Positions 51,648 to 63,634 of a stretch of DNA of 64,000 nucleotides are shown one piece after another. The notes beneath the pieces were generated by a model, which was not told the DNA's origin, did not search any database, and was given only the letters and a program-made list of their open reading frames with translations. This DNA is from Ridgeia piscesae (Eukaryota; Annelida; Polychaeta; Sabellida; Siboglinidae). A program made the position numbers and the translations under genes. Where the stretch lies: assembly GCA_025642075.2 (NCBI GenBank), contig JAODUO010000546.1, positions 359,501-423,500 on the forward strand, given 5' to 3'. The number at the start of each line of letters is the position of its first letter. The first letter of the stretch is position 1.

Positions 51648-54600
51648 CATTCATACATATACAGACTAGTCAGTTAATAGAATGTTGCCATATGCTGGAA
51701 ACTACCAGAAAAAAAACCCAGCTAACAGATACATGTGATTGACCGGTGTTGTCTTGCAGGAATCCGCTACAGTGCTGATGTGAATGAGAACGAGGTGACA
51801 GCTCTGGCTGCTCTGATGACATACAAGTGCGCCTGTGTCAACGTCCCATTTGGGGGTGCCAAGGCTGGGGTGAAGATTGACCCCCGAAACTACTCCGATG
51901 CAGAACTGGAGCGAATTACGCGACGCTTCACTGTGGAGCTCGCAAAGAAGGGGTTTATTGGTGAGATATGACATGATAAGTTTGGTTTGGATTCTTTTAG
52001 GAGTTTCAGTTGGGAAATCTGTCCGGATGGAATAGGCTTGATTGAATGTGTTTGAATTTGTATCTCAGGTGTTTTGCCACATAATTAATATTTGTCAAAA
52101 CATGAAATGTGTGGATAGTTTAAGTATAAGAACTGTTTTTAGTTTAATAAATATTACATTTTGTCAAGGAAAATTCAAATTAAAAATACATTGCTTATAA
52201 AGAAGACTGCTACAAAAATAAATGTGTGGATCCACTACCTTTGTTACATGTGAAACAGGGAAGTTGAAAGCCTCAAGAAATGTAGATTTCCACAAGAAAA
52301 TAATTTAATAAATAAAAGTGGATGCTCGCTATGAACTATGAAGACTGTAGGTATTATCACGGACTTATATGCACATATAAGTCCGTGATATTATACTGTA
52401 TATTCAGTTAAAAAATAAATCCGGAAGAACAATTTTGAAATGGCTGTCCTTCCTGTCCTCCAGTTTCGTAACCTCTTGTGTATATGGAGCAGTCACATTT
52501 CTCCGTCCCACCATGAGTCTAGTATCCAGTATCTACTAATGAGCATCCACTGCGCTGATACACATTTATCTCACTGCGATGCTGTTTTCTATAAATGCTG
52601 CATCACCACTCTCTAGTTTCTGCTGCCGATGGTGTTATTTACTGCATGTGTCAATGCTTTGTCAGGGCCGGGAATAGACGTGCCTGCGCCTGATATGGGC
52701 ACGAATGAAAGGATAATGAGTTGGATCGCGGACACATATTCACAGACACTTGGTAGGTCATTACTGCTCTCTCTCATCCTAACTATCCTTGGGGTTTGGT
52801 AGCTTTATTTAATTCAGCTTTAGTGAAAATATTTCATAAACTATTTCAGTCAATTTCCTGCCAGTTGCATTCCAAATCTGTATTATACGTTTTTACATCT
52901 GAATAATGATAAGAAAATTGAAAGTACTGGGTGTACATAAAAAATTCAAAACCTTTAAATGAAATCATATCAGGACACAAAATTTATACAGGATTTTTTG
53001 CAAAGGGAATCTTTCACATAGATGAAGAGTTGTGTTATGTGATGATATTGCTCATTGCTCATGTGGTAGTGTTTTTGTTGTGTAGGTCATGGGGACTTGA
53101 ATGCATTTGCTTGTGTGACGGGAAAGCCAATCACACAAGGAGGTATCCATGGTCGCATTTCAGCCACGGGCAGGGTGAGTAGTCTGCTCTTATCTTATTT
53201 TTTAAGTCACCTCCGTAATACAGCCACTCCATAATTAAGGTCACTTGAACATAGTCCCAGGTTTGTTTCACTTCCAATGCATAGGAAAGTAATCCTGTTA
53301 ATAAGGTCACATTGTTAATCAGGTCACTAGGGTGAGATTAATTGAGAGGTTTAACTGTCGTTTTATTATTGCTGTCACAATTATATTTTTTATTTTCGCA
53401 GTTACTTATAACATTATGTTCGCTAGCTCTCTCACTCTTTCAGTTGTGGTAGCAGTTGTAACACGGATGACAGTTTTTGGCTGCTATGGGAACCTAGTCA
53501 AGTGTATACCAAATTATGATTGTCAGGGCTTCTAAGAAACCCTGGAACCCTGATTGAATTTTTTTCCCAGCCATGGAAAGCTGAGGAAGGACATGTTTGA
53601 TTGATAAGGTTGTGCCTGATAAAGCATGTTTGGGTTAGTTGGAAGCAGCTAAAAGATGAGCCAGGAGGGAAAGACTAGACACAGGGCAGTTTTGATAACA
53701 TTTTAATCACTCACAAATTGTACGATATGAAAACAGTAAGTTTTGCTAATTAATTTATTTATGATGATTCAAGCTCCTTGGTTGCTCTGATTGCCGTATT
53801 TTTTCAAAATCCACCCTATTTGCTCATGCAGAAAGGATGAAAATACAGACCTCAAATATACTTTGATATATATGCTGTAACCTTTGTAAGAAGTAAATCA
53901 TTTGCAGAACAAAAGAATCTCTAATAAACTGTATGCGTTATGAGGTGTTTTAAAACACTGAAATGAGAATAAATTACCCTTATCCCCATTTCCCATCATG
54001 CACCTGTTTAGGTGGTGCCAGTTTGTAGCTGACTATTCCTGACCTGGTCTTAGTTGTGTTGGTTCTGTTTGTCCTGTAGGCAGAGCTGTGCATACATCAG
54101 ATGTGCCATTCTGGCGCACCTCGAAAATAAACACACTTGAAAACAACCGGATTTGATCGGAATAATAAGATGACCTCTACTCTTGCGAGTCATAGTGGGG
54201 TCAAACAAAATATTATTTGTTTACCAGATTGGACTTTGGTGTAAACACATGCCTGGCTATGGCTGTTCTGCAGTTGAGCTCTAAACTGATTCTGTCACAC
54301 TCAAATAACTAGGGCAGTATTTTGTTGTAAATAACTATGTACAGTTTTTGAACATAGAACAAGAACAAGAACATTATTTATGACAATAAGTATGATCATG
54401 ATAAGGAATGTAAACAACAAAATAGGCAAATGCATTAACACAAATGGTATAAATATGTATATTTAATACTATTATGAAGAATTGCAATAGATATGTGCAT
54501 ATACCTTTTATTTCAAACAGTATTAATAATATAAAAAAACATCAGCAACTACTGTATTTAACTATTAACATATCTTGATGGCCTTTTAATTTAGTTTTAC

Positions 54601-57600
54601 TCCCTCTAGTTGAGCTATGTACAACAAGGCACAATTATACGTATGTCTTTATTTATATATTTGTATTAATATTTTTATATCTAAGTTATGTCTTATATTT
54701 GATAGAGTATTGTAATTGTTTTCATGTTTGAATTTGTTGAAGCCAAATTGAAATTGAGAGATACAATATACTGACATCCATCATGTGACCCACAGTTGCC
54801 TAGCAACAAAGTCTATGAAGCTATCAAAATGGATGCCAAGCATGTGCAGCTGCTGAACATTACATTGTACATTTTGCTGAAATGTTATCCTAATGTTTTC
54901 TCTTCGACAAGAACACAGAGTAGACACCCGCGTGAGAACATGTGTGAACGCAGCACGTTAGAAACATTGACTTGGCATGTCAGCCTCGTAGATCAATTAT
55001 ATAATGCACATGTAATGCACATTTTGACAAGAAAAACTTGAAGGCTGTTACATGCATAATTTTAAGATTCTGACGCAGGCAAACTATGATCTACCGGTTC
55101 CATAATTTTTTTTGTATTTCTTAATAAAAACTGTTATAAGATAAGATGATGAATGTTTAAAAAAATTCCCATGAAGCAAAAGAAACCATAGCTTCTACCA
55201 GTGTCAGCAGTGAGCTATAGTCACAGCCTGCCTGTATCAAAAGATTACTACATTCCCTCAGTAGAGATAGGTGACCAATAAGAGTGAATCTCCCCGATCT
55301 GACCTGACCTGGCAGTTCCAAACCCAGTGTCTTCTGAAAACAGCCATGTGTGACCAGGAAAATAACATCACAGAGTAGCTGAGTCACCAGGGTGAAAAAC
55401 ATGATGGTGTTGACGAGGGTTAGCTTAAAGGGGGTAAACATGTGCCTGACCCATGATAATAGTGCCTGGATTTTATATGGTAAACTAACCGTTGAGTTAT
55501 TGTTTTGAAGTACTTGCACATGTGCAGTATATATAGTACCTCCATGGCAAAATATAAACTGTGTTTAAGAACAACCAGGACTAAAAGAACAGTTCTACAT
55601 TTTATAGGATTTTGCTGAAAACAATTTAATTGGTACAGGAGTAATTTTCTTAAATGTAATGTGCACTTTTCACACAAGAAATAAGTTCAGTATTTAAGCA
55701 TTTGATATGAAACATTAAACAACATTATTCCAAACAACTTCACTAGCCACCGACAACAGGTTTTACAGAGAAACAAACACCCAAAGCATGAAACACCAGG
55801 TGACAAATGGACGAAGAAGTCATTGACTTTCAAGAGTTGTAGTTTGCCCTTGTGACAGCCATCCAAACCTAGTCAGTATTTGACAAGGGTAAAACCTTGA
55901 CATGAGTGTTTAGACTAGCCATAGCGTCTGTCACAACTTGCTTGTGGTTTGACTGGATCATTAAACAACGTTCTGTCTGTCAATAAATGCCTCATCAATC
56001 AACGTTAACGCCTAGTATGAACATGATATCGCTGATTTGGTGACATTCACGTGGGTGTTCTTATATTCCCATAATGCCACACAGGGTGTTAATTTTGTTT
56101 AATTTAAATTGTTTTTATTTGGAGCAAATAATATAAAAACAAAATACATACAATAACAGTTGTCATCATGCCAGTAAAAACTGAACTGGTTGGAGCAACT
56201 GGCCACCATAGCCTACCCAGCCACCTACTGACTGCATGTGTATCAGTGACATTATGTAAACACTCAAATGTAACCCGAGTTGCTATCTACTGCTGATGGA
56301 TAAGCACAGAGCTTACACCATGGCCAAGATATGTGTTTAATTGTCCTTGTGTGCAAAAACAGACACTGTGAATGAGTTGTATAATGCATTACCAAACACC
56401 AGCAATTACTACTGTCCTATGTGGAAGGATAAAGTTTTACCGCTGGTGTACACACTCGGCTGCTGCTGGCACGTAGACAAATACCACCGGAATGTTTTCA
56501 TGTCAATGACTGTTAGTGGGACAAAACGATGGAATTCATTGTGTAACATGCAACCTATAGAAAGTTCTGACATTATGTGAAATATAGTTAATAGTTATAC
56601 AATAGCACTTCAGTGAAGTGAGCAAATTAGGACATTCTAACTATCACTTCAAACCTGTGAGTGCTTAATTTGAAAGGCACTGGGTGAAATGAGCAGCTTC
56701 CTTTTATGTGAGGTTGTTTGTTGACAATGTGTGTCTACAGGGTGCATGTTTCAACAACAGTAGTGCATTAGTAGCTACAATGAGACTGCTGTATCATCAT
56801 ATGATAAATAATATCAGATATTTTCAACTTGTTAAAATAAATAAATAACCTGGCTGTGTATCGGTATGGATGTTTAAATCATAAATTTGACCTGATCATC
56901 AGTGTGACCTGGTTCCTGGCAATGTGTGCATCATGCCATCACAAAATGTGGAACATTCAAGCATTCCATTGTAAATGTTGTTGAAATTCAGGTTCCAAAA
57001 ATGTTTCTTTCTTGTTGACAAAAGCAAAGGGTATTTTTTTTTTATAATTTAATCCTGAGGAATGTTTGATTTAGTGTATATATCATGCCACAAGGATAAT
57101 GTAAAACACATTATCTTATTCAAACATCCATCAGAAGTCTGTGCCTTAGAAATATATCATTTGTTTTATTTTGCAATAGTTTATGTAGACAGCTGTGCTG
57201 TGTATACAAATGATCAACATATCACAGGCTTCATGAAGCCTGTGTTGTGATTAGCATTAGCCAGTCAGGACTTATCAGAAACAAGTTACACAACACACAT
57301 ACAACATGCAACACAGTTGAGTGATTCTAAGAAAGCAAGCTGTGTGGGTCTGGTAGTTGTTTATCAGTTAATGCCATAACATTATCATCATGGTAAAGGC
57401 TTGCCTCGTAGTCATTTGTTCCAGAGGACCATTTAACTAACAATATTAAGAACTTTTAAGCCCAGTTTTTCTAACTTTAAAATACATTTTGATCCTCAAT
57501 TTAACTAACAATGTTAAGAACTTTTAAGCCCAATTTTTCTAACTTTAAAATCAGTTTTGATCCTCAGCAGTGATTTTGAATACCTCGGTGCTCCAGTGGG

Positions 57601-58246
57601 ACACGTCACTGGTGTGTCATGGAAATAGTATCCTCAGTAATATGGCAATTTATATTTGCATTTCGAAATACCTCATTTAATTTCATAATGGATTTTGATT
57701 AATGATGAATCATCCTCAAGACCTCTTTATCTTAGTGAAATGGTAAATCAAAGTATGTGTTATTTGAACTTGATGTACTAATAAGAACCAGTATCACTGG
57801 TCCTGGATTTATCTCCAAGGAATGTGCACAATGTTTAGTGCCTTCCATGAATGTGTAACTTTGGAAGTTCGACTTCTACAGAATGTGCTGTTGCTTCTCT
57901 CAGGGTATCTTCCATGGACTGGAGAACTTCATCAACGACGCTGACTACATGACCCAGGTTGGCCTGACCCCAGGGTTCAAGGACAAGACCTTCATCATTC
58001 AGGTGGGAAACACTAAGCAGGGTAATTACCTAAATTAGGGTCACAAAGGAAATCACGTTTGCAATTTCATTTCCAAGTCCAATTAACTCATATCTACGTG
58101 ATCAGACACTTCATTTATTATAACAGTAGACATAGTCAAAATATTTGAAAACAAAATACAAATTTATATATATATATAGATATATATATATATATGTGTA
58201 TATATAAATACATATATATACATATATATATACATACATATATATG

Positions 58247-58280
<34 letters not shown>

Positions 58281-61200
58281 TTTAACACTAAACAGTATTA
58301 AATTGAGAACTAGATATGCATTTAACGTATATCAAAAAACATTCAATATATATTGAGCTTCTGTTGATTTATGCAAAGTAGCAACACTGCTACATTCAGC
58401 AGTTGTTACATATTGATAAATAATTTCAAACGACTTTTGTGTTTGTAGGGTTTTGGAAATGTAGGTCTACACACAATGAGATACCTGCACCGTGCTGGAG
58501 CCCGCTGTATAGGAATCATGGAAAAGGACGGTAGCATAGTGAATCCTGAAGGCATTAATCCACGTGAGCTTGAAGACCATGTCTTGGTAAGTCTCATTAA
58601 TGAAACTAATATACTGAAATTACAAAATAAAAAACAAAAAGTATGGAAGAAATATAATTGACTTGCATTGCCTCTCACATAAGATAAAGTTGAACGAAGC
58701 CATGCTCAGCAGTTATAATAATAACATGATTGATTCCATAATACAGTTGAGTGACTTGATTCTATAGCTATTTATTGTCTACACTGTATCTTATAACTAC
58801 AATTTTTTTTATTCACCAGTGAAGTGCTGTTAAATGGGGCATAGTGGTTAGAGAATCGCGCTGAATTAAGAAAATCATGGTTTGACTCTTTCGGTGCTGT
58901 TTCAAAGCTTTACCGTTCCATTAGCTTGACTTCAGTTTTCTCAGTCGTACGTAGTGGTGGATATTTGTGCACGAATATATTCTTCACTCAGTAATAGAAG
59001 CTTTGCTTGGCTACTTTGGGAAACCTACTGTATTGGACAGGTCTGTCGGAGAGGAATGTGTAAAGCAGTTGTAAGGACTGGGTAAGATATTATAATTTAC
59101 CATTTCCTTTTGCAGTGGGGTTCCCAGTGGTTAACTGTAATTACAATGAATGTACTGTCTGGTTCCAGGAGCAAGGAACAGTCGTTGGCTTTGCCAATGC
59201 ACAGCCGTACACCGGGGAGAGTTTACTCTATGAGAAGTGTGACATCCTGCTGCCCTGTGCCACGGAGAAAGTCATCACCAGGGACAATGCGCACCGAGTA
59301 CAGGCAAAGATCATAGGTGAAGGTGCCAACGGACCATCGACAATTGCAGCCAATGAGACGCTCCGGAAGAATAAAACGTTGGTGATCCCCGACTTGTTCC
59401 TAAACGCAGGCGGCGTGACAGTGTCATACTTCGAGTGGCTCAAAAACTTGAACCACGTCAGCTACGGACGGTTGACATTCAAGTATGAGCGTGACTCAAA
59501 CTACCATTTACTCGGTAAGATGTTTTATTATTAACACCATTAGCTGTATGTCGTTGCCCTTACTTGGTCTCCAGTCCGCAAGACAATCCGCCATTTTGTC
59601 TACGCCAAACTGAATGCTGTGTATTATCTGCCATATGACCCAGACAGAGGGGTGGTATATTTATGGCTAATGCCACATCTAAACACACATTTTCAGATGA
59701 TAGCCAACAGATGTAGAGTGAACTGTTACAAGTAGTGGACTATTTCCCTCATTTGATTGCAATAGATACTGGTGTGCTTTCTTTCAGTTGCTGTGTATTA
59801 GCCCATCATTTCTAATCATCCCACTAGACTACTTAATAATGTTGTTCATGGCATGGAATCTGATTTACCTGTGATGTTGAGCTATGGCACATATAAAATT
59901 CTCTCAGGCTCTGCATTTTAGTAATATACATTGTAATCATTCACATTTTGACTGAGAAAGTCATTCCTAAATGTTGTACAACTGAAATGATCACTGCTGC
60001 AAACATTCCATTGCAGAGAGCGTTCAAAAGTCACTTGAACGGAAGTTCTGTAAGGATGACGGGGATTGCATTCCCATACTTCCTAGCGACGCATTCAAAC
60101 AACGAATTGCAGTAAGTACATGATTTGTCTAGTAAATAAAAATTTCTGTTAATGTGTTTAGATGTATATTTAGAGACCATGCAGTGCTATGTGTGGTGTT
60201 GTTTTGGCCTAATGCTTTAGTTGAAGGTAAGAGGTAATGAAGTTCGGTGAAAGATTGTCAGAAAATTCTGAATAACCTACAGAGTACAGACACTTTGCAG
60301 AATTTGTTTTGTTCAGACCTGCATAACTAGTTTCTTTTAAGGTAGGAATCGGGTCAGGAAAATATAAATTTTTGTACATGTACACTGTATGTCGATCCCG
60401 GATTCAGTGTTTTTTTAAACCTTGTTAGCACAGTGGAGCGTTTGGTACATTCGTCAGTGTTATTGCATGCCATTCTTGATAACTACATCACTTGATTTAA
60501 CTACATTTTCAATTAATGTATCTTGGTCATAATTAATAACTTTTTTGGTATAGGGTTTGTTAAATTACTGGAACCAGCTTATTTTTGAATGGTGGCATTT
60601 CATGTGTAACCAGATCTAATGATAAATGTTGTTTGATGTGAATTGTATGTAAATGTCTTTGTTGTGGTTGTAGGGGGCTTCTGAGAAAGACATTGTCCAC
60701 TCAGGCTTGGAGTACTCCATGGAGAGAGCGTCCGTGGTATGTGACAGGTCTTCATATTTTATATCCAGTTCTTATTATCTACGTTATTATCATAAGGCAT
60801 ATTAAATGGTAAAGCCATTAGATAACACTACTGTGAAATATTTAGAAATTACAATCATTCTATGTTGTCTTAATTAAGTACAGGTATTAGAAAAACATTT
60901 ATCACACACATATTTAAAATGATTGCATACTAAATAATTAGTGCCTACATAAGCAAAAAAGGAAGGCACGTTTTTGTTTCCTTTGGATCAGTTTGTTTGC
61001 TGTAATTATTTTAAAAGTTTTCATTTCATGTTCCGACATACTCTGTAATCTCCCCCACCTCAATCAATCTTTGCACCTTATATACACCAAATCCATTAAA
61101 TAAAATTCATATTCAGTTGTTGGAAGTATTTACTGTTTACCATAGCATTTGGTACATGGTTCAACTTTGTTCTGATTCTAGAACATCATGAACACGGCAA

Positions 61201-61301
61201 GAAAATACAACCTTGGCCTTGATATACGAACTGCAGCCTACATCACGTCTATCGAGAAGATCTTCAAAGTTTACAACGAGGCTGGCCTCACTTTCACATA
61301 G
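45064..61301 (+). CDS. GLUD1: Glutamate dehydrogenase [NAD(P)+], mitochondrial, complete
   Basis: Catalyses glutamate + NAD(P)+ to 2-oxoglutarate + NH4+ in the mitochondrial matrix, as a hexamer. Coding exons are 45064-45478, 51760-51960, 52666-52752, 53086-53174, 57904-58002, 58449-58586, 59169-59514, 60017-60111, 60674-60736 and 61182-61301. All are GT..AG with compatible phases, giving 550 aa (human 558). Residues 1-45 ([16 protein letters not shown]..) form a basic, Ser/Ala-rich mitochondrial presequence. [17 protein letters not shown] and [11 protein letters not shown] (catalytic Lys173) form the active site; [15 protein letters not shown] (298-) starts the Rossmann domain; [15 protein letters not shown] follows. 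The animal-type antenna is present from [18 protein letters not shown] to about residue 490. [11 protein letters not shown], part of the GTP-inhibition site, is intact. The orthologue assignment is to the single ancestral GLUD. Confidence 0.98.
46480..46795. mobile_element. CTTTATGCAG MITE, copy 2 (most complete)
   Basis: Starts CAGGGCTTTATGCAGGACC and ends GGGTCTCTGCATAAAGCTATG, so the termini are inverted copies of GCTTTATGCAGRGACC. The interior is collinear with copy 1 at 24,760, including the repeated ACCCGTCCAC words. Target duplication is unclear. The CAGGG end suggests a hAT-like parent element. Confidence 0.83.
47285..47338. repeat. Near-perfect 54-bp palindrome
   Basis: Arms 47,285-47,311 and 47,312-47,338 (centre TTGGTATACCAA) are inverted copies with one single-base gap. 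There is no loop, so it would form a cruciform or, if transcribed, a tight hairpin. Confidence 0.92.
47728..48262. repeat. 27-bp minisatellite, about 20 copies
   Basis: Unit TGCACCTGGAAGATCCACGT plus ATTGTAT. Changes are mostly C/T at ATCCAYGT and G/A at ATTRTAT. Because 27 is a multiple of three, long repeat-protein frames ([27 protein letters not shown] and minus-strand NTWIFQVQY) stay open. They lack a gene context and lie inside an intron. One unit near 48,155 is a base shorter. Confidence 0.96.
48263..48814. repeat. 29-bp minisatellite, about 19 copies
   Basis: Unit AAACACAGCAGTGCTCTGTA plus GTCTGTACT, varying at CAYAG and GTARTCTG. It follows the 27-bp array with no spacer; the first units are irregular. 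Confidence 0.96.
48815..49290. repeat. Decayed 22-bp repeat field with TA tract
   Basis: Repeated diverged words of the form AGATCCATGCATTGAACCAT occur at about 22-bp spacing between 48,820 and 48,960, then more irregularly to about 49,290. A (TA)n run lies at 49,047-49,076. The words resemble the AGATCCAYGTATTG part of the 27-bp unit upstream. Confidence 0.65.
51348..51692. repeat. Dispersed repeat with 30-bp inverted arms and expanded (TA)n tracts
   Basis: Arms 51,348-51,377 (TTCTGAAAAAGGCTGACTAG...) and 51,457-51,486 are inverted copies with one mismatch around a TA-rich core. A second stretch of about 150 bp of TA follows, then CATATACAGACTAGTCAGTTAAT. The words AACATTGTARCCACAA and CATATACARACYAGTC also occur together, without TA expansion, at about 62,920-62,960. 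Confidence 0.8.
51961..52665 (+). other. GLUD intron 2
   Basis: GTGAGA donor to a GCTTTGTCAG acceptor; it contains the 36-bp hairpin at 52,355-52,390 and nothing else recognised. Confidence 0.7.
52355..52390. repeat. Perfect 17-bp inverted repeat hairpin
   Basis: TATCACGGACTTATATG and its exact reverse complement are separated by CA. It sits in GLUD intron 2. Confidence 0.93.
52753..53085 (+). other. GLUD intron 3
   Basis: GTAGGT donor to a TTTTTGTTGTGTAG acceptor; no feature inside. Confidence 0.7.
53175..57903 (+). other. GLUD intron 4 (4.7 kb)
   Basis: GTGAGT donor to a TTGCTTCTCTCAG acceptor. AT-rich; it has a 68-bp tandem duplication at 57.43 kb. No reading frame in it resembles a known protein. 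Confidence 0.7.
57431..57566. repeat. 68-bp tandem duplication
   Basis: Two adjacent units beginning ATTTAACTAACAAT and ending TTTTGATCCTCA, about 93% identical, in GLUD intron 4. Confidence 0.9.
58003..58448 (+). other. GLUD intron 5, with TA-rich tract
   Basis: GTGGGA donor to a GTGTTTGTAG acceptor. About 58,159-58,282 is an imperfect (TA)n/(TATG)n tract. Confidence 0.8.
58587..59168 (+). other. GLUD intron 6
   Basis: GTAAGT donor to a TCTGGTTCCAG acceptor. It contains a candidate tRNA-derived SINE. Confidence 0.7.
58834..59060 (+). mobile_element. Candidate tRNA-derived SINE
   Basis: GGGGCATAGTGGTTAGAGAA fits a tRNA D-arm/A-box (TRGCNNAGYNGG). About 30 nt further on, GGTTTGACTCT fits a B box (GGTTCGANTCC) with two mismatches. 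The surrounding sequence does not fold as an intact tRNA, so a pol III-derived SINE head is the better reading. The body and 3' end are unresolved. Confidence 0.5.
59515..60016 (+). other. GLUD intron 7
   Basis: GTAAGA donor to a CATTCCATTGCAG acceptor; nothing recognised. Confidence 0.7.
60112..60673 (+). other. GLUD intron 8
   Basis: GTAAGT donor to a TTGTGGTTGTAG acceptor; nothing recognised. Confidence 0.7.
60737..61181 (+). other. GLUD intron 9
   Basis: GTATGT donor to a TTCTGATTCTAG acceptor; nothing recognised. Confidence 0.7.
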
Positions 61302-62483
61302 TGACGTTGAGTACACAAAGATCGTCGAGGATGATAGGGGCCAGTATATTCTGCTCCACAAGATAGGATAGATTTCTACAATATACGACAGCTTTGCATA
61401 CACCCACATGTTTAAAAAAGAGCCATCTTAATAGTCATCTATTTCTGATACCTCATTTATATGTAGTTAAATTCTATATGGTCTTACGTTTACAGAAATA
61501 TATTTAGGCTTTTTGTCAAAGCCCATTTTCCCACAACAGCGTCCTCATTATGCAGGGATTAATTACCTTAGTGATGTATACCATCAATGTGTTTTATAAC
61601 ACATTTATACCAGTTGATTATATATTTTAAAAAATGCGTTTTTAATCATGGTACACTCACGAATGGCAGTTGTTCACTGGAAGATTGACAGCTTTTTAAT
61701 ACAGTTTTGTATCTGTATTTATTTTGGGGCCAAAATTACTGATGTGTAACCAACAGTGGTTGTGATAACAAGAAGACGCTTTTCAAGCATTGTTACCGTA
61801 AACATAATAGCTAATAGGTTGTTAGGAACAAACTAGCAAGCTTACAAACAAATATCTACTCTTATAATGAGTAAAATAACTTGCATAACTTTGATAGAAA
61901 AGTGTGTAAGTGCTGTTAAAATGGACGTTAGTGTATTGGTGCCTTTAGATGTGTTGATGTTACGAATCCAGCAATCTGTATTGAAACAGCTGTAGTTGTG
62001 ACATAGGACATTGTATGAAGATGACCATTTTCCTGCATCTTGTAACGTCAGCCAGCTGTATAACTGGTGGGTCTTGGTCAGCATTTCTGGAATACGTTTG
62101 GTGTTCACCATTTATTTTTAGTGGATTGTATGCATCAGTGTATTTCTAGATGTACCGATGACATTCTTGACTTCCACGTTCATGAACTTGTGCAATGAAA
62201 ATATCACTTGAACATTCCTTAACACAATACCAACAGTGCTTCCTGACATCAGGCAATAACTAAGTGCACTTTGAGAAGCTTTATTGTTAGACTAGTTGGT
62301 GCAACTAAATTCTTACTTAATTGTATGTATCGTTGTTGTGTGTTGTCACAGGTGCTGCCATCTGCCAGGGTGTTAAATTAACCATTCTACAGAACGATGT
62401 GCCATTTAAAAATCATGGTGTGATCGTTTATTCAGATGATGTAAATGTAATTGAAAGTGTCGTGTATGAAGTGTGTCAATAAA
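61302..62483 (+). other. GLUD 3' UTR
   Basis: About 1.2 kb from the TAG stop to an AATAAA at 62,478-62,483, with no competing strong signal in better context. It contains AT-rich patches but no recognised element. Confidence 0.65.
62478..62483 (+). terminator. GLUD polyadenylation signal AATAAA
   Basis: Canonical AATAAA followed within 40 nt by TGGTGTTGTTTGGT, a good GU-rich downstream element. Confidence 0.75.
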
Positions 62484-62499
62484 GATTAAAGTCTTGAAT

Positions 62500-63478
62500 G
62501 CCCGTATAACTGGTGTTGTTTGGTACGGAAACAGTTCCATCTGGAGACAATACATGGTGGTCTAATCCATTTGCACGCTGTCCAAACCACAGCACACATT
62601 AAGCTTTAAAATAGTTGACCCACAAAAATATGTTAAGATACATGTTCCAATAAGCGTACACTATTTAATTACTGGTAACAAAAACGATTTCACACTGGGT
62701 GGCGACACCTGATCATGTCCAATCAATAGGTAGTTTTATAAACCAACAAACATGGCTTTCATTTTTGTGTTGGCATGTTGTTTTGAGTTATATGTTCGAT
62801 TTTGACCAAATATTTATGGTTATTGCAAGTTTAAAACAAGTTTTAAGAGGCGTGCATCAAACAATGCGGCTTGATGTAAATGTTTTAAAAAAATTGGACT
62901 AGTTTAGTGAGACCTCCATAACATTGTAGCCACAACATATACAAACCAGTCGGTCAACAGAACCCTGCTTAAAACAGGTAGAAACATTGCAGATAAGTTA
63001 GTTGTAAAATAAGCAAACAGACATGTGCAGTCTACAATATACATGTAGATGACTTGAATACACTGACACGGTACAGCCATGTCAGCAGACAAGGTATGCA
63101 TCCAGATATGAACAAAAGGCTAATAGAACACGTTTGGTAATGTAGATGTAACTTTTGATCTATCATTGTTGAGCTTTGAATCCAGTGTGATATTGGTTGA
63201 AATTAAACTATAATTACGGAATCAACTATCAATGTTGGTTTTGGAGCTCACTATGACCAGGGCCAGGAGCTGGTAAACATGGGGTTGTACTCTTAAGTAG
63301 CGTCAGTGTGCATTAGTTCTAGACCCATTCAGTTGGTGGCGCTACTGTGGTAATTTAGTTTCCTCACGATATCTGGTGAAAACCAACAAAAGGTATATTT
63401 TAGAATCCAAATTTATGTGACCATCCTTAAGAATGACTAACAAAGAAAACCAAATGTGATATCATTACAACTCACAAA
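62500..63478. other. Intergenic region between GLUD and the convergent right-edge gene
   Basis: AT-rich. It contains, at about 62,920-62,960, a short relative of the 51.35-51.69 kb dispersed repeat. No gene recognised. Confidence 0.5.
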
Positions 63479-63484
63479 TTTATT
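63479..63484 (-). terminator. Candidate polyadenylation signal of the right-edge gene
   Basis: Minus-strand AATAAA about 150 nt after the stop of the exon at 63,635-63,807. Confidence 0.6.
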
Positions 63485-63634
63485 ATAATCTTCTGTATAG
63501 GGACATCACACATGGTGACGTTGTATACAGACTATGTATAGTATCAAACAGATGCATACTGGGTAACCCATACAATATCTCAAATTCCTGAAAATCTCCC
63601 AAATTTCTTTTGCGAATGTTCGGCAGCAGCTGTT

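Larger units (their letters stand above)
45479..51759 (+). other. GLUD intron 1 (6.3 kb)
   Basis: GTGGGT donor to a GTTGTCTTGCAG acceptor. It holds a MITE copy (46.48 kb), a 55-bp palindrome (47.3 kb), 27-bp and 29-bp minisatellites (47.7-48.8 kb), a decayed 22-bp repeat field, and long TA tracts inside an older dispersed repeat (51.35-51.69 kb). Between about 49.3 and 51.3 kb I see nothing I can name. Confidence 0.75.
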
